Assembly: GCA_000787465.1 (NCBI GenBank)
Contig: JSYX01000761.1
Span: 1 to 14,100 of the forward strand
Origin: Thermomucor indicae-seudaticae
Lineage: Eukaryota; Mucoromycota; Mucoromycetes; Mucorales; Lichtheimiaceae
Direction: 5' to 3'
DNA length: 14,100 nucleotides
Shown here: piece by piece, positions 8,611-14,100 of the stretch
Numbering within the stretch: the first letter of the stretch is position 1
Layout: every line of letters begins with the position of its first letter
The notes under the pieces: generated by a model
What the model was told of the DNA's origin: nothing
Databases searched by the model: none
What the model saw: only the letters and a program-made list of their open reading frames with translations
Translations under genes and position numbers: made by a program

Positions 8611-10080
8611 ATGATGGTGTCCGAAATCTCGTTAAAAGATCGACGACGTGGTCATGCCGGTAATCTGACGGTCGATGAAACCAACACGCTGAAACAGTTT
8701 TGGCGACGCGTCGCGGAAATGTTTCAACAACCCGGTGAACCCTTTAGCCCTTCTAATACAACCGAGAAAAGCAGCAGTAATAGTGGTGGAGGATTTTTCG
8801 GTTTTGGCGGTAGTTCTACTACCAAAAGTGAGCAAGTGTTTTTCGGAAAAACGTCCGACCCACGCTGGATGTCGTTGCCGCTCGAGCAGGCGATCCCGCT
8901 GATCCCGGGCTCGATGCTCGAGACCACGTTTTGGAACATGGTCGCGACCGATAACCCTGATTCGGCGTTGCTGCGGTTCCTGCGTGCCCGGCGATGGGAT
9001 CTGGATTCGGCGTACCGCATGCTGACCAATACCTTGCGCTGGCGTCTGCATATGCGAGTGGACGATATTGTCAAGTTGGGCGAGATCGGGCTCCGGAACG
9101 AGCTCGAGAAGCTCAAGCCCGGCATGGGAGACAGTTTCCTGCATCAGTTGCGGTCCGGTAAAGCGACCCTGGGTGGACCTGATAAAGCCAATCGCGGTGT
9201 TTGGTAATGACCAACTAACTGGAGAGAGAGACGGGGAATATCTGTGTCATGATTAAACCTTCTTATCGATTAGCTTTATTAATGTCCAGCTGCATCGCAA
9301 GGAAGACCAGCCCTTTGAAGTCGTGCAGCTTTGTGCGCTGTACCTCATGGAAACCGCACGCCTCTTCTGTGGCCATCCAATGGACAACGCCTGTATCGTC
9401 TTTAACCTCGAAAACTTTACGCTGGCCAACATGGATTATGACTTTGTCAAGTTCTTGATTACCTGTCTCGAATCCTACTATCCCGAGACCCTGGGTCTCT
9501 GTATTATTCACAAGGCTCCCTGGGTCTTTTCCACTGGTAATGAAAATGTACTCTTTTTTGTTGCTTACGTTGTACTGATACACACTCTATAGTATGGAGC
9601 ATGATTACGCCTTTACTGGACCCTGTCGTGGCCACCAAGATCAAATTCACAAAGAACCTGGACGAGTTTACACAATACATTGACATCGGATCCACTCCCG
9701 TCATCATTTCCGGCAACCCGGACTGCAAAACCAAGGATGAGGCGTCCCAGATACACAAAGACCCAGAGGCTGGCTCTCTGGACACCGTCCCCGATTCACC
9801 CGAATACCACGCCTACCAACAGGAAAAGGAACTGTATCTGCAAGATACCCTGGCCTGGGCCTCTAACACCAGCACATCCGAGGACATTGAAAAGGACGCC
9901 TTGGCCCGTCTGGAACGCGCAAGAATCTACCGCGTCAAGCGTATCCAGGCAGAAAAGGATCTGCGGAGTCCTACCATCTATCATGTCAAGGGTTTGATCA
10001 AACTCACTGAAAATGGTCGGTTGCTCATCGATCTCGGTGGCGAACAATGGGTCGCGCAAGATATTACCGAGCGTGTCTAG
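8611..10080 (+). CDS. CRAL-TRIO (Sec14-like) lipid-transfer protein
   Basis: Exons: 8611-9203, 9274-9536, 9593-10080; 447 aa. Residues about 1-110 carry an N-terminal region with a Gly/Ser-rich stretch (SGGGFFGFGGSS). The CRAL-TRIO N-terminal helices follow (LLRFLRARRWDLDSAYRML, about 118-140). The lipid-binding CRAL-TRIO domain spans about 185-330 (VCFINVQLHRKEDQPFEV, ESYYPETLGLCIIHKAPWVF, WSMITPLLDPVVATKIKF). The last about 115 residues are charged and family-specific. No signal peptide or membrane span was seen, so it is likely cytosolic or peripheral. Sec14 relatives exchange phosphatidylinositol and another lipid between membranes; the ligand here cannot be told. The general layout recalls fungal Csr1-type proteins, but I do not assign a name. 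Two adjacent ATGs (8611 and 8614) are both possible starts. Confidence 0.88.
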
Positions 10081-10416
10081 ACTAAAACTACTAATACTAC
10101 TGTATTCGTACTAATAATAAGGCCCACTGTATCGTTCTCTGATACACTCGTTGGTTCGAACGTATAATTTGGCACCAATAGGCCCCAGTAGAAAACGACT
10201 GTCAAAGAAGCATGTTACAGTGGGTATCAAATGCAGAGGATGCCCTATGAATGAAGAGTGTATGCACATATCGAGTGCGTTAGAAACAAACAACCTCGAC
10301 AGAGGGAAAGGGTGTTTGCCAGTAAGCAGCTAGGCATACTATTTTTTGACACTCAAATCCAAAAAAGAAAAGCCTTGTCTTTTCTTTCCTTTTTCTCTTG
10401 ACTTTATCCGTACGCA
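10081..10416 (+). promoter_or_regulatory. Intergenic region / trehalase promoter
   Basis: These 336 bp hold no gene. A strong CT-rich tract (10373-10399) lies just upstream of the trehalase ATG, as in many fungal promoters. The STRE stress element (CCCCT/AGGGG), common before yeast trehalase genes, is absent on both strands. A TATA-like TATAATTT at 10163-10170 is about 250 bp from the ATG and unconvincing. A TTCGAAC at about 10155 resembles a T-loop but has no matching stem. Confidence 0.5.
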
Positions 10417-13071
10417 ATGTCCGGCAGAGTACCCATCATTGAAGGCGCTGTAGACGATCAAGCCGTCGATGTTCATGCTCCGGCCGAGACGTATTATACC
10501 ACCGGAAACAATGCTCGACAGCGAACAAGAACATATACTGTAATTACGTATACGCATGGCACTTAATGACCAAATACTCATTTCTCTTTCGGTGATTTTA
10601 GAGAAGTCGACCAGAAATCCTTACAGGCCCATACACCGATCTTTCTCGACATCGAAGAGCATCGCACGGTATGTGTAAAGCGGAGGGGGGGGGCGGGGTT
10701 TTTTCCAGCTTCTCTTTCTCTTACGCAGCTCCCGATCAATAGACGACAAGAACAAGGCCCGAAAATTCTTGATTGACGTACAAGAAACCCAACGCTTGAT
10801 CCTCGAACAAGAAGATACAGACGGAGACTTTCAGATCACCATCAACGATTTGGGCCCAAAGACACTGCAGTTGGGCACCGCTGACTCTGGTGGATATCGT
10901 AAGATCGATATCCGTGGAACCTATATGCTGTCCAACCTACTCCAAGAACTGGCCCTCGCCAATGATTATGGCCGCAAGTATATTGTTCTGGATGAAGCTC
11001 GGCTGAATGAAAATCCAGTCGATCGCTTATCCCGCATGATAAGGCACTAAACGACACCTACTTTTTCAATGCTCTATCATCATCTAACTAACCTCCCGCT
11101 TTTCAATCATACAGACACCACTTTTGGGATGGCCTAACCAGACGCATCGACGCAGACAGCATCGAAGTCATTTGCGCAGACCCGAAAAACCGATCTGCCA
11201 ACCACAACCCGCGCATTTACATTCCATACGACGAAACCCACGTCTACGAGTACTACAAACAAGTCGCCAACCAGCGCAAACACCTGAACCTCCAAGTCGA
11301 ATACCTGCCCAAAGAAATTACCGCCGAATACGTCAAGAGCATTAACGACCGGCCCGGTCTACTCACGCTCGCCATGCGCCAGGAAACCGATGTCCACGGC
11401 AAACCTGTCTTACGCGGCGTGCCGTTTGCCGTGCCCGGTGGCCGGTTCAACGAGATGTACGGCTGGGACTCGTACTTTGTAGCGCTCGGCCTGCTCGCAG
11501 ACGGCCGCCGCGAACTAGCCAAGGGCATGGCCGAGAACATGGCGTACGAAATCAACCACTACGGCAAGGTCCTGAACGCGAACCGGTCGTACTACCTGAT
11601 GCGATCGCAGCCCCCGTTCCTGACCGACATGGCCATCAGGATCTACCAGCACATGAACCCTGCGGACAAGGAGCAGAACCAGGCGTGGCTGCGCTCGATC
11701 CTGCAGTCGGCCATCAAGGAGTACCACGAGGTGTGGATGAGCGAGCCGCGGCTGGACAAGAAGACGATGCTGTCGCGGTACCGGCCCGACGGCATGGGCA
11801 TCCCGCCCGAGACCGAGGCGTCCCACTTTAACCACATCCTTGCGCCCTTCGCTAGCAAGCACGGCGTGTCGATCGACGAGTTCGTGCAGCTGTACAATGA
11901 CCAAAAGGTGCACGAGCCGGAGCTGGACGAGTACTTTATGCACGACCGCGCGGTGCGCGAGTCCGGCCACGACACCACATACCGATTCGAAAAGGTGTGC
12001 GCGAATCTGGCCACGATCGATCTCAATGCGCTGCTGTTCAAGTACGAGATGGACCTGGCAGACGCCATTACGAATTACCTCGATGGCGAGCTGACTGATT
12101 TCAATGGCGAGAAGCAGTCGGCGCGCGTGTGGCTCGAACGCGCCAAGCAGCGGCGCGAACGCATCGACCGGTACCTCTGGAACGAGGAAAAGAGCCTGTA
12201 CTTTGACTACGACACGGTCAAGGAGGAGCACAGCACGTACGAGTCGGTGACGGCGTTCTGGGCCATGTGGGCGGGTTGCGCGAGTGCAGACCAGGCGCAG
12301 AAGATGGCCAAGCACTCGCTGCACAAGTTTGAGGTCCTGGGCGGGCTCGTGTCCGGTACCGAGGAGTCCAGAGGCCAGGTCTCGATTGAGCGGCCCAACC
12401 GGCAGTGGGATTTCCCGTTTGGCTGGGCGCCGCATCAGATCATGGCTTGGGAAGGCTTTGAGAAGTACGGCATGAAGGATATCGCGCGTCGCTTGGCCTA
12501 TCGATGGCTCTTTACGTAAGTCCAGCATTTTTAGGTTTTGTGAGGATTTCTGACTGACTCATCTCTTGTGGAAAAAAAATAAAGGATCACCAAGAGTTTT
12601 GTGGACTTTAACGGCGTGGTACCCGAGAAATTCGATGTGGTTGGGTTATCACACAAGGTCGAGGTCGAGTACGGCAACGTGGGCGTGGACTTCAAGTTTG
12701 TGCCGCGCGAAGGGTTTGGCTGGATGAATGCGTCGTATCAGCTGGGTCTTGCGTACCTGAACACACAGATGCGGCGGGCGCTGGGAACGTGCACCGATCC
12801 AGACCTGCTGTTTGAACGGGCGCTGATGCGTGAGCGACAGGGCAACAAGTTGTCTGCCGAAGATGAAGAGGCGCTACGTCGCCGACGCAGCTCGCAGCTC
12901 GCGGCACGGGCGTTGACGCGTAACGGTAGTGTCAGCGCCGCAGTGACCCGAATCGGTTCATTTGATAATACGGCGACGACAGGCGAAGACGTGTCTCCAA
13001 CAAGCAGCAGCAGCTTGGCCACTTCGTTGAATGGGCCTGCCAGAAGCGTTTCGACTTCTTCTTCCAGCTAG
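10417..13071 (+). CDS. NTH1: Neutral (cytosolic) trehalase, GH37
   Basis: Hydrolyses alpha,alpha-trehalose to two glucoses in the cytosol. Exons: 10417-10539, 10604-10668, 10729-11043, 11115-12515, 12585-13071; 796 aa, all in phase. The basic/Ser-rich N-tail (1-75) includes ARSRSIDD. An EF-hand-like calcium loop is at 92-103 ([12 protein letters not shown]), as in yeast Nth1. Trehalase signature 1 ([15 protein letters not shown]) is at 275-289 and signature 2 (QWDFPFGW) begins at 598. The expected catalytic acid is D454 (ESGHDTTYR) and the base E649 (VVPEKFDV). [12 protein letters not shown] is near the usual C-terminus. An extra tail of about 80 residues follows (about 715-796) with RRRRSS (733-738), TRNGS and TRIGS, which are candidate PKA-type sites. 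No signal peptide was seen, which fits the neutral rather than the acid enzyme. Intron 3 is GC-AG. Exon 4 has a strongly G/C-ending codon bias. Confidence 0.96.
10685..10698 (+). repeat. G-run in trehalase intron 2
   Basis: Nine consecutive G, then C, then four G, lie about 16 nt after the intron 2 donor (intron 10669-10728). The coding strand, and hence the pre-mRNA, carries the G-rich strand, so a G-quadruplex or G-run splicing effect is conceivable. Homopolymer length may be a sequencing uncertainty. Confidence 0.8.
11044..11114 (+). other. GC-AG intron 3 of the trehalase gene
   Basis: The donor is ATAAG|GCACTA and the acceptor CATACAG|ACACC; length 71 bp. A good branch region (CTAACTAAC) lies at about 11085-11093. 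The conserved text around the junction ([11 protein letters not shown], then [12 protein letters not shown]) leaves no room for another donor, and there is no GT close by. Unlike the RPAP3 intron, positions +4 to +6 (CTA) match the donor consensus poorly. Retention would stop translation at the TAA at 11048-11050, before the catalytic domain. Confidence 0.75.
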
Positions 13072-13256
13072 ATCAATATCGTGCACAATGTGTAGAGTTT
13101 ATTGATGATGATAATAATAATAATAATGATAAAAACTTTGGCCGTTTCACATTATAAATATCAGAACTCAATGACCAGTTTACCAAACTGTTCACCGTTC
13201 CTATATTTCTCTGTACATTAGGTAAAGAAAAAAGCATCAAACAGTTTATAGATAAC
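13072..13256. other. Convergent intergenic region
   Basis: These 185 bp lie between the trehalase stop (+) and the dehydrogenase stop (-). They are AT-rich and hold the microsatellite listed separately. They presumably contain both 3' ends. Confidence 0.6.
13103..13130 (+). repeat. (GAT/AAT)n microsatellite
   Basis: TGATGATGATAATAATAATAATAATGAT is written here in pieces: GAT units at 13104-13111, then AAT/ATA units to about 13127. It lies about 30 bp after the trehalase stop, in the probable 3' UTR. Confidence 0.85.
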
Positions 13257-13905
13257 TTACGCCATGACATTCAAGGCTTGATCCACATTCTCCTGGGTCA
13301 GTCCCTTCCAGGCATGAGACACAACAGGCTTGATCTTGTGCTTATCCACAAAGGCCACCATTTCCTTGAACTCGCGTCGGGACCCCATGGTCGAACCCGC
13401 AAAATCGATATTCTTGACCCCAATACGGCGCGTTATAGTTCACGCCGCCCGCAATATCGGCCGTGTGTCCGTACTGGACAAATGATGCCGCCGTGGGCAA
13501 CCACCCCGATGATACTCCTTGTACAACGGTCCGCCTGCACTGTCAACGATGGCCGAGAGCCGTTGGCCGTTTAGCAGTTTCTCGAGCTGATCAATGCAGT
13601 CGGCTATACAGAGCATCATCAGTGTCCGTCTTTACTTTTTGTCTTTCCTTGCTCTGTGCTCACCCTGTTTGTAATTGACGCCTCCTTTGGCGCCAAGCTC
13701 AATGGTCCTTTTCAATCTTTTCGGGTCTTGAGGACGTCACGTAGACATGGGCGCCAGCGGCCACCGCAAACTGGAGCGCAAACAGCGCAACGCCGCCCCC
13801 GATGCCCGTAATCAATACATGGTGGCCGGCCTTGGCCTTGACCTTGCCCTTCATGAAAACGGCCCTGGATGATATACAAGTCAGCCTGGGCTACAGTAGC
13901 CGCGC
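13257..13905 (-). pseudogene. Decayed zinc/quinone-type MDR dehydrogenase, 5'-truncated
   Basis: The minus strand encodes recognisable pieces of a medium-chain dehydrogenase/reductase: AGHHVLITGIGGGVALFALQ (Rossmann fold, NAD(P)H binding), VAAGAHVYVTSS, IELGAKGGVNYK, LSAIVDSAGGPLY, VVAHGGIIC, KNIDFAGSTMGSRREFKEMV and KPVVSHAWKGLTQ, ending VMA-stop at 13259-13257. One intron (13663-13604, GTGAGC...TATAG) is intact and in phase. The pieces lie in different frames: shifts occur near 13707, 13507, 13475 and 13428, with another likely near 13870. Only about 200 of the usual about 340 codons remain. The catalytic N-terminal domain is missing and is replaced by transposon-like sequence. Retention of the intron argues against a retrocopy. 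Sequencing errors could explain some shifts, but not the lost 5' half. Confidence 0.75.
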
Positions 13906-13910
13906 GATAT

Positions 13911-14100
13911 AGTTGATAGGGTCCGTGACGAAAAAATGCGATCGTTATATCAAGAATATCGTTATATCAAGTGAACATACGCCTGGAAAAAGGAAATCCG
14001 TGATTGCAGAGATCGATCGAGAATATTGATTTATCAAATATCGATATATCGGCGCGGGTACTGTATGGAATGTCATTGCCATGATAAGCATCGTACATCA
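13911..14100. mobile_element. Probable pogo/Tigger-like transposon terminus (partial)
   Basis: Beginning with AGTTGATAGGGTCCGTGACG next to a TA dinucleotide, the sequence runs into AT-rich text with CGTTATATCAAG motifs. ATCGTTATATCAAG occurs twice (13941-13954 and 13958-13971), and a CGATATATCG palindrome lies at 14042-14051. Ends of the general form CAGTTG-GGGTCC followed by CGTTATATCGAG-like motifs are typical of fungal pogo/Tigger (Tc1-mariner) elements that insert at TA. No transposase is visible, and the other end lies outside the window. It begins where homology of the dehydrogenase stops. Confidence 0.45.
13941..13971 (+). repeat. 14-bp direct repeat in the transposon-like end
   Basis: ATCGTTATATCAAG is present twice, separated by AAT. 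Subterminal direct repeats of this kind serve as transposase binding sites in several DNA transposons. That function is inferred, not shown. Confidence 0.8.

Noticed and set aside
10140..10180. tRNA T-arm suggested by TTCGAAC before the trehalase gene
   Set aside because: The five bases on either side do not pair, and no other tRNA arms are present.
11515..12528. 337-aa open frame on the minus strand inside the trehalase gene
   Set aside because: It lies antisense to the conserved GH37 exon. Its Leu/Val/Arg/His-rich composition follows from the G/C-ending codons of the sense strand, which remove stops on the complement.

Overview
This is eukaryotic DNA from a fungus, most likely an early-diverging one (Mucoromycota, Mucorales-like). 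The genes are broken by many short spliceosomal introns (about 48-88 bp) with GT...AG ends and CTAAC/CTGAC/TTAAC-like branch sites. They sit close together, and they encode a fungal-type neutral trehalase beside a MABP1/WDR62 protein and an RPAP3 with a C-terminal domain. The species cannot be fixed from the sequence alone. All gene models below were spliced by eye. Where protein families are conserved, reading phase was checked at every junction.

Layout. 1-1336: a minus-strand multi-exon gene of unknown function (low to moderate confidence), with more open fragments to its left. 1337-1682: probable shared upstream region of two divergent genes, holding an isolated perfect B-box sequence. 1683-6968 (+): MABP1/WDR62-like WD40 scaffold, 10 exons, 1552 aa. 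7061-8554 (+): RPAP3-like Hsp90/R2TP co-chaperone, 7 exons, 378 aa. 8611-10080 (+): CRAL-TRIO (Sec14-like) lipid-binding protein, 3 exons, 447 aa. 10417-13071 (+): neutral trehalase (GH37), 5 exons, 796 aa. 13257 to about 13905 (-): decayed zinc/quinone-type MDR dehydrogenase. About 13911-14100: what looks like the end of a pogo/Tigger-like transposon that cuts off the 5' half of that dehydrogenase.

The four complete genes are tandem but not functionally linked in any obvious way: a signalling/spindle scaffold, a chaperone adaptor, a lipid-transfer protein and trehalose breakdown. They look like ordinary compact fungal gene neighbours rather than a dedicated system. The most notable points are two GC-AG introns, a poly(A) signal squeezed into a 56-bp gap between two same-strand genes, a trehalase C-terminal tail rich in basophilic kinase sites, a run of same-direction frameshifts in the dehydrogenase next to a transposon end, and the unrecognised minus-strand gene at the left edge.
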